Notes: generated by a model from the letters alone, not told the origin. A stretch of DNA of 31,753 nt from JBGPIK01 sp041484845 (GCA_041484845.1 JBGPIK010000024.1:1-31753), one strand, 5' to 3'; numbered from the stretch's first letter, positions 24,017 through 31,753 are shown. Numbers and translations: made by a program.

Positions 24017-24500
24017 ACGGATCCTCTCCCTTGGCTTTGATCAGATAGTAGACCGTGATGGTGACGCCGACGGTGATGAAGCTGTCGGCAATATTAAAGG
24101 CCGGCCAATGGTAGTTCGCCCAGTATAGATCTAAGAAGTCGATGACCTCGCCATAAGCGAACCGATCGATCAGATTGCCAATGGCCCCGCCTAGGATGAA
24201 CGCAAGGGCGCTAATGAGCCCTGTTTCACGCTCCGGTAGCCGGCGCAGCATCACGATGATGAAGCCGATCGCCAACAACGAAAAGATCATCAAAAAGGGT
24301 AGCCGGAACGCCGCGGCACTGCCGGCCAAGATGCCGAATGCAGCCCCGGTATTGCGAATATAGGTAAGATTAAAGAAATTATCGATCACCGGAATCGAAT
24401 GATAGAGCGGCATCGTGCGATCGACGATATATTTTGTCAACTGATCGATCACCAGGATGACCGCAAGCCATGCTAGAACTAATTTAGTTTTGGCACTCAA
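24003..24500 (-). CDS. lspA: Lipoprotein signal peptidase (signal peptidase II)
   Basis: A 165-residue inner-membrane aspartic protease that removes signal peptides from prolipoproteins. It has four hydrophobic segments, VIDQLTKYIV at 18-26, the conserved NTGAAFGI (50-57), catalytic D112 in GNLIDRF and D139 in NIADS. The start is TTG, overlapping the ileS stop in TTGA. An upstream in-frame stop lies six codons before it, and a GGAG is placed 7 nt before the TTG. It is the last gene of the metallopeptidase, ileS, lspA group. The order ileS-lspA is common in bacteria. Confidence 0.95.
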   Translation of the reverse strand: MSAKTKLVLAWLAVILVIDQLTKYIVDRTMPLYHSIPVIDNFFNLTYIRNTGAAFGILAGSAAAFRLPFLMIFSLLAIGFIIVMLRRLPERETGLISALAFILGGAIGNLIDRFAYGEVIDFLDLYWANYHWPAFNIADSFITVGVTITVYYLIKAKGEDPFSAR

Positions 24501-27400
24501 ACAGAAACTCCGGAGTTAAGAACTGTAACGCAGCGGGGACAAACGGTGGGGTGAGTCTTGTCGTTGCCGATGGCGCTATCGTATTTCCAGCAGCGCTCGC
24601 ACTTAGCGCCACGTGCCTTAAAAACGGCGATCACGCTATCCAAAGGCTCGCTATAGTAGGCCCATCCCTGGCGGCCATTGTCGTGAACTTGGGCTGAAGC
24701 TCCCGCTTGTTGAGCCTTTCGGGCCTCCTCTAACTCGAACAAGTAGGATGGCATCTGTCCCTTTTGCGCGCCAAGCTGCGACACGATCACAATATCCTCC
24801 ACCATTTTTGGTGCCGCTGCCTCGAGTTTCCCCAAAGCCGATTCCGTTGTTCCAACCGCACCGAACACCACAACCTCCGCGTCAAGCGAATGGCCGATAA
24901 TGCCGCCGCTCCTTGCGGCCTCCAGAGCCTTGAGAACCTCCCCGCGTTCTTTAAAAACTCGCTCCCATTGATCCGCTACTTGCTGATCCTGGAATGTCGA
25001 ATCCGGCAACGGAATCCGCGACAAAAAAACACTCGCCGGCAAAGGAGTCTTAGCGGGCAGGTAACGCCAAATCTCCTCCGCCGTAAACGACAGAATCGGC
25101 GCCATTAAATGGACCAGTACGTTCAGTATGCGATGGAGCGTTGTTTGCGCGGCTCGGCGCTTCTTTGAAGTGGTCCCTTCACAATAGAGTCGATCCTTGA
25201 CGATATCCAAATACAGTGCGCTCAGATCGACGCTGCAGAAATTGTTCAAGGTGTGATAAACAACATGGAACTCATATTTGTCGTAGGCGTCGCGGCAGCG
25301 ACTGAGGACGCTTTCAGTTCGATGTAAGATCCAGCGGTCCAACTCCTCCAGATCCCGCAGCGGTACGCTATCCTTGCCAGGCTCAAAGTCATACAGGTTG
25401 CTGATCAGAAAACGTGCCGTGTTTCTCAATCGGCGATAGGCTTCCACCAGCCGATTGAGAATCTCGTCCGAGATGCGCACGTCTTCGCGATAGTCCTCCG
25501 CGGAAACCCACAGGCGCACAATTTCCGCGCCGAATTTTTTGAGAATCTCGTGTGGCGCAATGACGTTGCCAAGCGACTTCGACATTTTCCGCCCCTTGCC
25601 GTCCAGAGTGAAGCCGTGGGTCAGAACGCTTTCATAAGGCGCCCGTCCCCGGGTGGCAACCGAAGTCAGCAGCGCCGTATGAAACCAGCCACGGTGCTGA
25701 TCGCTGCCTTCGAGATAGAGATCGGCTCTGCCGCCCAGGCGAGAATCGCGCTCGACCACTGCCGCATAGCTCACCCCAGAATCGAACCAAACGTCCAAGA
25801 TATCTTCTTCGCGAGAAAAATCACGCTCGCCGCAGCCCGGACAAACAAGATTTTCGGGCACGAGTTCGTGCACCGGACGGGCGAACCATGCATCCGAGCC
25901 CTCCTTCTCAAAGATCGCGGCGACGTGGTCGCAAAGCTCTTGGTTGAGGATCGCTCTATTGCACTTTTTGCAATACACCGCGGGAATAGGTACTCCCCAG
26001 GAACGCTGGCGCGAAATGCACCAATCGGGCCGGCTTTCAAGCATTCCGCGAATGCGATCTTTCCCCCACGGCGGAATCCAGCATACCTGATCGACGGCGG
26101 CCAGAGCAGCCGAGCGCAAGCCCCCTTTTTCCATCGAAACAAACCACTGCTCGGTGGCGCGGAAAATCACCGGTCTCTTGCAACGCCAGCAATGGGGGTA
26201 GCTGTGCGTGAGCTTTTCTTCTTTAAGTAAAGCACCGGCCTGGGTTAGCTTTTCGATGATCGCGCCGTCGACTTTGAAAACCGATTGCCCCTGGAGGTCG
26301 CCGGCCTCGGCGGTAAATTTCCCTTCCGCGTCCACCGGCGCAACAACCGCCAATCCGTAGCGCAACCCTACTTCATAGTCTTCTTGTCCATGGCCCGGGG
26401 CGATGTGGACCGCGCCCGTGCCCTGATCCTGTGTAACAAATTCGCCGAGAATAACAGGTGATTCCCGATTGAGCCACGGGTGCCGGCAAACGACTCCCTC
26501 CAGTTCGGTGCCGGACCAAGCACCCGCGGTAATCTCATAATCACCGGGTTGAAGGTCAAGAGCTTTCGTGACGTTAGGAATTAGTTCCTGGTTGATAATG
26601 AGCTCGCCGTGCGGCGTCTTAACGTGACAATACATGAACTTCGGATGCACGGCGATCGCTTGGTTCGCGGGCAAGGTCCAGGGGGTCGTGGTCCAAATAA
26701 CGAAGTGAGTTCCTCCCGCCGGATTGAGCGCAAATTTTCCCTTGGGATTTTGAACCGAAAATTTGACGTAGATCGAGGGCGAAGTGTGATCCTCATATTC
26801 GACCTCCGCTTCGGCTAAAGCGGTTACGCAGGAGGCACACCAGTAGACCGGCTTCTTTTGCCGGTAAAGGGTCCCGGAAGCAACGAATTTGCCGAGTTCA
26901 CGGATCTCTTGCGCTTCATAGTACGGATCCAGAGTGCGATAGGGCCGCTGCCAATCTCCGAATACCCCGAGCCTTTTAAATTCTTCTCTCTGGATCGAGA
27001 TGTACTTCTCCGCATAGTCTTTGCACAGATGGCGGATTTCGGTCTTGCTCAGCGCTAGTTTCTTGGCCCGGCCGATATTTTTTTCCACCTGCAATTCGAT
27101 CGGGAGCCCATGGCAGTCCCACCCTGGAATGTAGGGCGCATAGTGCCCCGTCATCGCTTTGTATTTAACGATGATATCCTTAAGAATTTTGTTGAGCGCG
27201 TGTCCGATGTGAATGTTGCCGTTGGCGTAGGGCGGACCATCGTGAAGAACAAATTTCGTGTTTCCTTCATTCACGGCGAGCGCTTTTAAATAAACTTGTT
27301 CTTGCTCCCATTTCTCAACCTGTTTGGGCTCGTTCTGCGGGAGGCTGGCCCGCATGGGAAAATCAGTTTTTGGCAAATTCAATGTCTCTTTGTAGTCCAT
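24497..27400 (-). CDS. ileS: Isoleucyl-tRNA synthetase
   Basis: A 967-residue class Ia synthetase that charges tRNA-Ile with isoleucine in the cytoplasm. HIGH is at 64-67 (GNIHIGHALN), the editing domain lies at about 190-400 (VIWTTTPWTLPAN), and KMSKS is at 605-609. The C-terminal zinc site has C934, C937, C954 and C957 (CERCWKY...CPRC). This is the bacterial short form with the zinc tail, and its length is normal. The gap of 33 bp to the gene upstream leaves no room for a T-box leader. The stop overlaps the lspA start. Confidence 0.98.
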   Translation of the reverse strand: MDYKETLNLPKTDFPMRASLPQNEPKQVEKWEQEQVYLKALAVNEGNTKFVLHDGPPYANGNIHIGHALNKILKDIIVKYKAMTGHYAPYIPGWDCHGLPIELQVEKNIGRAKKLALSKTEIRHLCKDYAEKYISIQREEFKRLGVFGDWQRPYRTLDPYYEAQEIRELGKFVASGTLYRQKKPVYWCASCVTALAEAEVEYEDHTSPSIYVKFSVQNPKGKFALNPAGGTHFVIWTTTPWTLPANQAIAVHPKFMYCHVKTPHGELIINQELIPNVTKALDLQPGDYEITAGAWSGTELEGVVCRHPWLNRESPVILGEFVTQDQGTGAVHIAPGHGQEDYEVGLRYGLAVVAPVDAEGKFTAEAGDLQGQSVFKVDGAIIEKLTQAGALLKEEKLTHSYPHCWRCKRPVIFRATEQWFVSMEKGGLRSAALAAVDQVCWIPPWGKDRIRGMLESRPDWCISRQRSWGVPIPAVYCKKCNRAILNQELCDHVAAIFEKEGSDAWFARPVHELVPENLVCPGCGERDFSREEDILDVWFDSGVSYAAVVERDSRLGGRADLYLEGSDQHRGWFHTALLTSVATRGRAPYESVLTHGFTLDGKGRKMSKSLGNVIAPHEILKKFGAEIVRLWVSAEDYREDVRISDEILNRLVEAYRRLRNTARFLISNLYDFEPGKDSVPLRDLEELDRWILHRTESVLSRCRDAYDKYEFHVVYHTLNNFCSVDLSALYLDIVKDRLYCEGTTSKKRRAAQTTLHRILNVLVHLMAPILSFTAEEIWRYLPAKTPLPASVFLSRIPLPDSTFQDQQVADQWERVFKERGEVLKALEAARSGGIIGHSLDAEVVVFGAVGTTESALGKLEAAAPKMVEDIVIVSQLGAQKGQMPSYLFELEEARKAQQAGASAQVHDNGRQGWAYYSEPLDSVIAVFKARGAKCERCWKYDSAIGNDKTHPTVCPRCVTVLNSGVSV
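24508..24511 (-). promoter_or_regulatory. Ribosome binding site that fixes the TTG start of lspA
   Basis: On the minus strand GGAG lies 7 nt before TTG 24500. No ATG is available in frame between this and the upstream stop codon. The site lies inside the end of ileS. Confidence 0.55.
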
Positions 27401-27433
27401 AATTTCTTAGGGTCTAATTCAAGAAAAGTGTGT

Positions 27434-27811
27434 TCATTTGTGGTTATTTAAACCGCGCACCATTCGAAAGGCGAATTTGTCCGCCTTACTCTCGGCATCT
27501 GCCCAAAAAACATAGTGACCCAGTTCATGATATACCATATTGATCCATCTTCGTTCTGAATTGTATTTTCTGCCGTTCTTCCAGTTTTCCGGATGGACGA
27601 GATAAATCTGACCATTTTCGTAAGTCTTGCCGGCGGTTTTGCCCCAATCAATGTATTCAAACCACTCCACCTTCGGCATCTTCAAGTTATAGAAATGACA
27701 GAGGGAAGCTATGGCTTTCTTAAAATCCTGGGATTTATACCCGTTGAAAAAAGCAGAAAGCTGACGGTCTATTGCACGGCGCTCTCTGAGAGGAGGCAAC
27801 ATTATTCGCAT
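27434..27811 (-). CDS. Small ImmA/IrrE-like zinc metallopeptidase
   Basis: A 125-residue protein. HELGH (95-99) supplies two zinc ligands and the Glu. ESKADKFAF with E107 resembles the third-ligand segment ExEANxFA of ImmA/IrrE proteins. GQIYLVHPENW before it fits the strand that lines the site. No signal peptide or membrane segment is seen. The frame is open upstream to 27967, but the extra residues are of low quality. ATG 27811 has AAGGA 8 nt upstream, so I start there. ImmA/IrrE relatives cleave repressors and usually sit next to an XRE regulator or an antitoxin, and none is here. It is 33 nt upstream of ileS and may share its transcript. Its target is unknown. Confidence 0.7.
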   Translation of the reverse strand: MRIMLPPLRERRAIDRQLSAFFNGYKSQDFKKAIASLCHFYNLKMPKVEWFEYIDWGKTAGKTYENGQIYLVHPENWKNGRKYNSERRWINMVYHELGHYVFWADAESKADKFAFRMVRGLNNHK

Positions 27812-27819
27812 GATACAAG

Positions 27820-27824
27820 TCCTT
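27820..27824 (-). promoter_or_regulatory. Ribosome binding site choosing the metallopeptidase start
   Basis: AAGGA on the minus strand, 8 nt before ATG 27811. It supports this start over TTG/GTG/ATG candidates further upstream. Confidence 0.55.
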
Positions 27825-27895
27825 AACCACCACAGATCTCGTCTGTTTATCACAATAGTGAAGGAAAAACAGGTGGGCGGCAACCGTCGCCGTCG

Positions 27896-27926
27896 TTGGC
27901 TAGTTAAGTCATTGGAATCTAATAAT
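27896..27926 (+). promoter_or_regulatory. Weak candidate promoter in the divergent gap
   Basis: TTGGCT (27896-27901) and AATAAT (27921-27926) are separated by 19 nt, pointing towards the acyltransferase gene. Each matches the sigma-70 consensus only partly and the spacing is long. The 236-bp gap must hold promoters for both directions; this is the best I see on the plus strand. Confidence 0.2.
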
Positions 27927-27998
27927 TTTGCATGGATTTGCCCGACGATAAACATCGCCCGTGGCAATTCCCCTCGCTGTTGCGACCGAGTAAAAAGT

Positions 27999-28022
27999 GT
28001 CGTAAATTGACGACTTCGTCGT
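27999..28022 (+). promoter_or_regulatory. Two mutually exclusive short hairpins before the acyltransferase
   Basis: GTCGT (27999-28003), ACGAC (28010-28014) and GTCGT (28018-28022) allow the central arm to pair with either neighbour (loops of 6 and 3 nt). The second hairpin is followed by TTT. This is the arrangement of a small attenuator, but 5-bp stems are short and may be chance. Confidence 0.25.
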
Positions 28023-28047
28023 TTTGGTTAAGAGTGCAAGGCATTTA

Positions 28048-29010
28048 ATGGCGCGATGGTTTCTTGAAAGGCTCGCCTATTGGGCTACCCGAATAGGCAT
28101 GCGATTAGCCATTTTGGCTGTCAAAATATTTCCGCGTCCAGCTATTTATTTCGTCACCGATAGCCTTGCGATGCTTGCTTTTTACTTTTTTAGCGCTTTC
28201 CGTACCCGTTCGATGAAAAATCTAAGCCTGGCGCTCGGAGGTACTGCCTCGGAAGTGCAGATTCGTCAGATCGCGCAGAAAACATTAAAGAACTTTTTCC
28301 GTGCTTTCGCTGAACTCCCGATCATTTTGGCGTCCCCGACCGATGAACTGCGCGACATGGTTTCTGTCGTCGGATTCGAGCATCTCGATACCGCTTTAGC
28401 GAAAGGCAACGGCGTTATTCTGCTAAGCGCGCATCTGGGCAATTTTTTTCTACTCGGCACACGCTTGGCGCTTAGCGGCTATCCTATCCATGTGCTCGTC
28501 AATCAACCCAGGGACGGTCGCTTCGCTCAACTGATGGATGAATACCGTTTCCAGGTACTTCAGACAACGATCCATGCGCGTCCACGCCGTGAAGCTCTGC
28601 GGCGATTAGCCCAAGTGGTACGGCGCAACGAAGTTGCGATCATCATTGCCGACGAATACCGCAAGACCGGCAGTGGAATTCGTGTGCCGTTTTTCGGACG
28701 CGCGATACTTGCCCGCCGTGGCCCCGTCACGCTCGCGCTACGTACGGGAGCCGCAGTGGTTCCTGCCTATGTGATTCGTAACGACGACAACAAACTCAAA
28801 CTCGTCGTCGAGCCGGAACTTGAGCTCATTCGCTCACAACGAGACAAAACCCGGATCACACAAAACACTGTGCGTTTAACCGAGTGGCTCGAGAAAACCG
28901 TGCGCTGCTATCCGGATCAATGGAATTGGATGAACATCAACTGGGAGGACCCGTCCAACAGCGCTTTGTTAGCCAAGAAACAGCAAATTGAAATTAACTC
29001 TGTGGGTTAG
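28048..29010 (+). CDS. Lysophospholipid/Kdo2-lipid A-type acyltransferase family protein, atypical active site
   Basis: A 320-residue protein of the LpxL/HtrB family, inner-membrane enzymes that add secondary acyl chains to lipid A or related acceptors. A hydrophobic N-terminal segment (about 18-55) would anchor it. The catalytic motif region is LLSAHLGNFFLLG: H129 is present, but position 134, which should be Glu or Asp in HX4(D/E), is Phe. Later family blocks are kept: IIADEYRK, VPFFGRAILARRGPVTLALRTGAAVVPAYVIR, and YPDQWNWMN at the end. I chose ATG 28048; TTG 28024 would add eight residues. It may be inactive, use another acidic residue, or have a changed acceptor. It lies 15 nt before the aldolase-family gene, an unexpected partner. 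Confidence 0.85.
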   Translation: MARWFLERLAYWATRIGMRLAILAVKIFPRPAIYFVTDSLAMLAFYFFSAFRTRSMKNLSLALGGTASEVQIRQIAQKTLKNFFRAFAELPIILASPTDELRDMVSVVGFEHLDTALAKGNGVILLSAHLGNFFLLGTRLALSGYPIHVLVNQPRDGRFAQLMDEYRFQVLQTTIHARPRREALRRLAQVVRRNEVAIIIADEYRKTGSGIRVPFFGRAILARRGPVTLALRTGAAVVPAYVIRNDDNKLKLVVEPELELIRSQRDKTRITQNTVRLTEWLEKTVRCYPDQWNWMNINWEDPSNSALLAKKQQIEINSVG

Positions 29011-29025
29011 GAAAGGGGGGTTGCG

Positions 29026-29772
29026 GTGAAAATCAAACCTAAAGAAGTCGAAGAACTCAAAAAGAAGGTCGCCTTAGGGAATCGCATCGTTTTTCATCAA
29101 GGGCTGGCCGATTATCATGGCCACGTAAGCGCGCGAATTCCAGGCACACGCAAGTTCCTGATCAAGCCGGTTCTAGCGCCCCTTGGCAACATCACCGGCA
29201 AGGACATTATTCTGGTCGATATCGATGAATATAAGGCGGTTTGCGAGGAGAATTACGCTAAAGCCGGTAGTAAGCGGAGCGTAACCAAACTCAAACTCCC
29301 GCCCCGTGAAACGATGATTCATGCGTCGATCTACGAGACTCGCCCCGACGTGAATTCGGTGGTGCACACCCATCAGCCCTTGGCCACGGCGTTTTCTGTC
29401 GCCGGCGTGCCGCTTAAACCGATTTACAACCAAGCTTCCGCGTTTGCTCCCGAAACACCGATCTTCCCGAGCCCGCGCCTGATTTATACCATCCAAGACG
29501 GCAAGGAAATCTGTGCGGCGTTGGGCAATCGCATGGCCATGCTTCTCCAGGGTCACGGCATCGTCGTTGTGGGCGATAGCCTCGAATACGCCACCGTCCA
29601 CGCCATCTATCTGGAACGAACGGCATATATGCAATGGGTCGCGAGCTCGATTGGCAAGCCCGTTGTTATGCCGCAGAAAGATATCGATGATATGAAAGAG
29701 AATATGATCTATCGCGCTTATGATGCATTTGCTTATTTTCAATCCATGCTGCCGAGAGGCGCCAAGCCGTGA
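29026..29772 (+). CDS. Class II aldolase/adducin-family protein
   Basis: A 248-residue cytoplasmic protein with a GTG start preceded by AAAGGGGGG. The zinc site of the class II aldolase fold is complete: E95 in PPRETMIHASIY, H114 and H116 in VVHTHQPL, and H177 in LLQGHGIVVVG. ADYHGHVSARIPG at 28-40 is the usual N-terminal substrate loop. The family includes fuculose-phosphate aldolase, ribulose-phosphate 4-epimerase and metal-dependent decarboxylases such as 3,4-dihydroxyphthalate decarboxylase. The UbiD-family decarboxylase following 70 bp later makes an aromatic-acid decarboxylase role worth considering, but this is inference. Confidence 0.9.
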   Translation: MKIKPKEVEELKKKVALGNRIVFHQGLADYHGHVSARIPGTRKFLIKPVLAPLGNITGKDIILVDIDEYKAVCEENYAKAGSKRSVTKLKLPPRETMIHASIYETRPDVNSVVHTHQPLATAFSVAGVPLKPIYNQASAFAPETPIFPSPRLIYTIQDGKEICAALGNRMAMLLQGHGIVVVGDSLEYATVHAIYLERTAYMQWVASSIGKPVVMPQKDIDDMKENMIYRAYDAFAYFQSMLPRGAKP

Positions 29773-29842
29773 TAACCTTCGTGTTGATTTCTAAGTAATG
29801 TGATAGCAACTGAGTTAGAGTCAGATTAGGGAGGACATTTAG

Positions 29843-31441
29843 ATGGCCAAGAGGGAAGCGCGCAAGGCGGATGCCAAGAAACGACCGATTCAGGATCTTC
29901 GCGAATGGCTGGAGCGCGTAGAGGAATTAGGAGAGCTAATACGGGTGACGCAGCCGGTCAGCTGCGAAGAAGAAATGAGCGCCATCGGTTATCTGGTCGC
30001 AAAGCAGCAACCCTCGCCGGCGATTCTCTTTGATAAAGCCAAAGGATACGAAAAGAGCCGGATCGGCGCCAGATTGCTGTGGAACATTCTTGGGCCCAGT
30101 CTCAAGCGAATCGCCCTGACTCTTGAAGAGTCACCGGACATGTCCACAGTCGCATTGATACGCCGGGTTAAGGAAAAGCTCGGCCAACGCACACTGCCGC
30201 GGGAGGTAGCCCAAACGCAAGCCGGCTTTTACCAAAATTCTATCATGGGCGCCGATGTCGATTTGACGCAGCTTCCGATTCCCAAGCACTGGCCGTTGGA
30301 CGGTGGACGTTACGCAGGAACGGCGGATGCGGTTATTACTCGCGATCCGGATACGGGCTACATCAATGTCGGTACCTACCGCATGATGCTGCAGGGGAAA
30401 AATGAGGTCGGTCTCTACCTGTCGCCCGGCAAGGATGCTCGACTTCATATCACCCGCTCTTGGCAGCAGGGCAAGCCGGTTGAAGTTGCGGCAGCCTGGG
30501 GCATTGACCCACTGTTCATGGTGATTGGCTCGCAAACCTTTCCCAAGAACGTCTCTGAGTACGAATATGCCGGCGGCATAAAGGGGGAGCCTATCCCGGT
30601 AGTGAAAGGGAAGGCTACCGGCTTGCTGCTGCCGGCCAACGCGGAAATCGTCATCGAAGGAATCATTCCTCCTCATTCGGTTCGCAAAGAAGGGCCGTTC
30701 GGTGAGTTTCCAGGGTACTACGGACGACCCGAGGCGGGTTGCCCGCTCGTGCAGGTGAAGGCCATTCACTACCGTACCAATCCGATTCTCACCAATGCCT
30801 TGATGGCCGATTATCCATCTAATGAGCAGAGTGGTTTTTTCGCCATCATCCGCTCCGCAAAGATTTGGGACGACCTGGATAAACTGGGTGTTCCAGGTGT
30901 TCAAGGTGTCTATGCCCATCCGGCCGCTGCAGGTGGTTTCGGCATGACTGTGATCAGCCTCGAACAGCGTTATGCCGGCCACGCCGCTCAAGTGCTGGCA
31001 CTTGCAGCCCAAGTACCGGGGGGTGCCTATTACACCAAGTGGATCGTTGCAGTCGATGAAGATATCGATCCCACTGATATGGATCAAGTCATCTGGGCGA
31101 TGAGTAGCCGTTGCAACCCAATCGATGACATCGATATTTTGCGCAATACCTGGAGTACATGGCTTGACCCGACACAGAATCCACCTGAAAAACGTCCTTA
31201 CGGATCTAAAGCTTTGATCAACGCGTGTAAAGAACACCGACACTTGCCGGTTTTCTCAAAACGAACGACGCTGCGGAAAGAAATCTACGACAAGGTGGCG
31301 GGCGAATGGAAAAAGCTCGGCTTACCAGGACAGGTTCCAAGCGTGAGAGCTTTCGAAGAAGACAAGAAAGTCATTTATCACGAAGTCGGCGGTTTTGAGC
31401 CGGGCAAGCAGCCGGGGGAAACGTCAGAGGACGACAAGTAA
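29843..31441 (+). CDS. UbiD-family (prenylated-FMN) decarboxylase
   Basis: A 532-residue protein of the UbiD/Fdc1 family, which reversibly decarboxylates aromatic or alpha,beta-unsaturated acids using prenylated FMN. The catalytic Glu-Arg-Glu network is present: R180 in NVGTYRMM, and E283 and E288 in KEGPFGEFPGYYG. IPKHWPLDGGRYAGTADAVITRDP and SEYEYAGGIKGEPI are standard family blocks. Length is slightly above the usual 480-500, with a charged N-terminal extension and a polar C-terminal tail. GGGAGGA lies 9 nt before the ATG. No ubiX (prenylated-FMN synthase) is in the window, so the cofactor must come from elsewhere. Substrate is unknown; UbiD of ubiquinone synthesis is an alternative. Confidence 0.93.
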   Translation: MAKREARKADAKKRPIQDLREWLERVEELGELIRVTQPVSCEEEMSAIGYLVAKQQPSPAILFDKAKGYEKSRIGARLLWNILGPSLKRIALTLEESPDMSTVALIRRVKEKLGQRTLPREVAQTQAGFYQNSIMGADVDLTQLPIPKHWPLDGGRYAGTADAVITRDPDTGYINVGTYRMMLQGKNEVGLYLSPGKDARLHITRSWQQGKPVEVAAAWGIDPLFMVIGSQTFPKNVSEYEYAGGIKGEPIPVVKGKATGLLLPANAEIVIEGIIPPHSVRKEGPFGEFPGYYGRPEAGCPLVQVKAIHYRTNPILTNALMADYPSNEQSGFFAIIRSAKIWDDLDKLGVPGVQGVYAHPAAAGGFGMTVISLEQRYAGHAAQVLALAAQVPGGAYYTKWIVAVDEDIDPTDMDQVIWAMSSRCNPIDDIDILRNTWSTWLDPTQNPPEKRPYGSKALINACKEHRHLPVFSKRTTLRKEIYDKVAGEWKKLGLPGQVPSVRAFEEDKKVIYHEVGGFEPGKQPGETSEDDK

Positions 31442-31516
31442 CGGATCGGCAGGAGTGGCAAGAGGCCAGCCAGATTGGCCCGTGTAGTTGCTAGTCACGC
31501 TCGCGGTCTTTCGCTA

Positions 31517-31753
31517 TTACGAGGCAGGCGGCGCGGGAAGTCGTTCGCGACGGGGAAGTTGCGGAAGAACTCTCGGTACCAGCGGGCTAACGGGTGCGAC
31601 TTGGCCGGGGACCGGAACCGGTCCCGCAACGCTACGTTGCACAGCGGGCACTCTTGCCGATGCAGGGGCTTCAATCTTGCGAAAATAATCCAGCGCCAAC
31701 TCGACCCGTGAAACCCCTTTGCTGAAGACAACATTCTTGTCGCGAATCTCCGA
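31517..31753 (-). CDS. C-terminal part of an unidentified protein, 5' end outside window
   Basis: A minus-strand frame stays open from the window edge to a TAA at 31517-31519, giving 78 residues. The first part (SEIRDKNVVFSKGVSRVELALDYFRKIEA) reads like a folded amphipathic domain end. The rest is a Pro/Val/Ala/Arg-rich tail (VAGPVPVPGQVAPVSPLVP) with no charge clusters except RRER, likely disordered. No family is recognised. Other frames here are also open over 60-79 residues because of the GC-rich composition, so I call this frame mainly from its domain-like first part and because it runs off the edge. It converges on the UbiD gene with a 75-bp gap that shows no clear terminator. Confidence 0.5.
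   Translation of the reverse strand, partial: SEIRDKNVVFSKGVSRVELALDYFRKIEAPASARVPAVQRSVAGPVPVPGQVAPVSPLVPRVLPQLPRRERLPAPPAS

Noticed and set aside
25550..26230. A 226-residue plus-strand frame inside ileS
   Set aside because: It is antisense to a clear isoleucyl-tRNA synthetase and has no recognisable domain.
27401..27433. Looked for a T-box leader before ileS
   Set aside because: Only 33 bp separate ileS from the gene upstream, and no specifier loop or T-box sequence can fit.
30131..31243. A 370-residue open frame on the minus strand
   Set aside because: It lies wholly antisense to the UbiD gene, which has complete family motifs and a good ribosome site. The composition is typical of a mirror frame in a GC-rich gene.
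31454..31470. GGCCA/TGGCC inverted repeat as terminator after the UbiD gene
   Set aside because: The stem is only 5 bp and no T-run follows on either strand.

Overview
The window is a gene-dense bacterial chromosome segment with about 55% GC by eye. Genes are tightly packed and mostly on the plus strand. An LpxL-type acyltransferase and the lspA/ileS pair point to a diderm bacterium. Abundant NitT/TauT-type and Liv-type importers, together with UbiD and 2-oxoacid dehydrogenase genes, recall uncultured soil or subsurface lineages related to Deltaproteobacteria, Binatota, NC10 or Tectomicrobia. That placement is inferred from gene content and style only; there is no rRNA gene to settle it. I saw no tRNA, rRNA, CRISPR array, transposase or phage gene.

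Layout. (1) 1-2097: 3' part of a hybrid sensor histidine kinase. (2) 2.2-18.8 kb: a long co-directional run that looks like one catabolic neighbourhood. It holds threonine synthase, a D-2-hydroxyacid dehydrogenase, a NitT/TauT-type importer with two paralogous binding proteins, a creatininase-family amidohydrolase, a Gfo/Idh/MocA oxidoreductase, a cupin, a beta-hydroxyacid dehydrogenase, E1 alpha, E1 beta, a degenerate-site M24 hydrolase and E2 of a 2-oxoacid dehydrogenase complex. It ends with a second NitT/TauT-type importer in the order ATPase, permease, binding protein. (3) 19.0-23.7 kb: a complete Liv-type importer (binding protein, two permeases, two ATPases). (4) 23.7-27.8 kb: a small Smr protein converging on a minus-strand group of an ImmA/IrrE-like metallopeptidase, ileS and lspA. 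(5) 28.0-31.4 kb: an LpxL-like acyltransferase, a class II aldolase-family protein and a UbiD-family decarboxylase. (6) The right edge holds the C-terminus of an unidentified minus-strand protein.

How the genes may work together (inference). Three importers flank hydrolases of the creatininase and creatinase-like folds, dehydrogenases that interconvert hydroxy and oxo acids, and an E1/E2 complex that turns a 2-oxo acid into an acyl-CoA. Together they suggest uptake, hydrolysis and oxidative activation of one family of small organic acids or amides. No E3 gene is present, so a housekeeping lipoamide dehydrogenase would have to serve. The substrate cannot be read from the sequence.

Most unusual points: (a) an M24-family protein that has lost one of five metal ligands (Asp to Cys) and a conserved active-site His (to Trp); (b) an acyltransferase whose HX4(D/E) catalytic motif ends in Phe; (c) an oxidoreductase and a cupin in one reading frame separated by a single TAA; (d) several intergenic gaps between 7.3 and 15.0 kb built from short oligomer repeats arranged as imperfect palindromes, each with its own repeat word.
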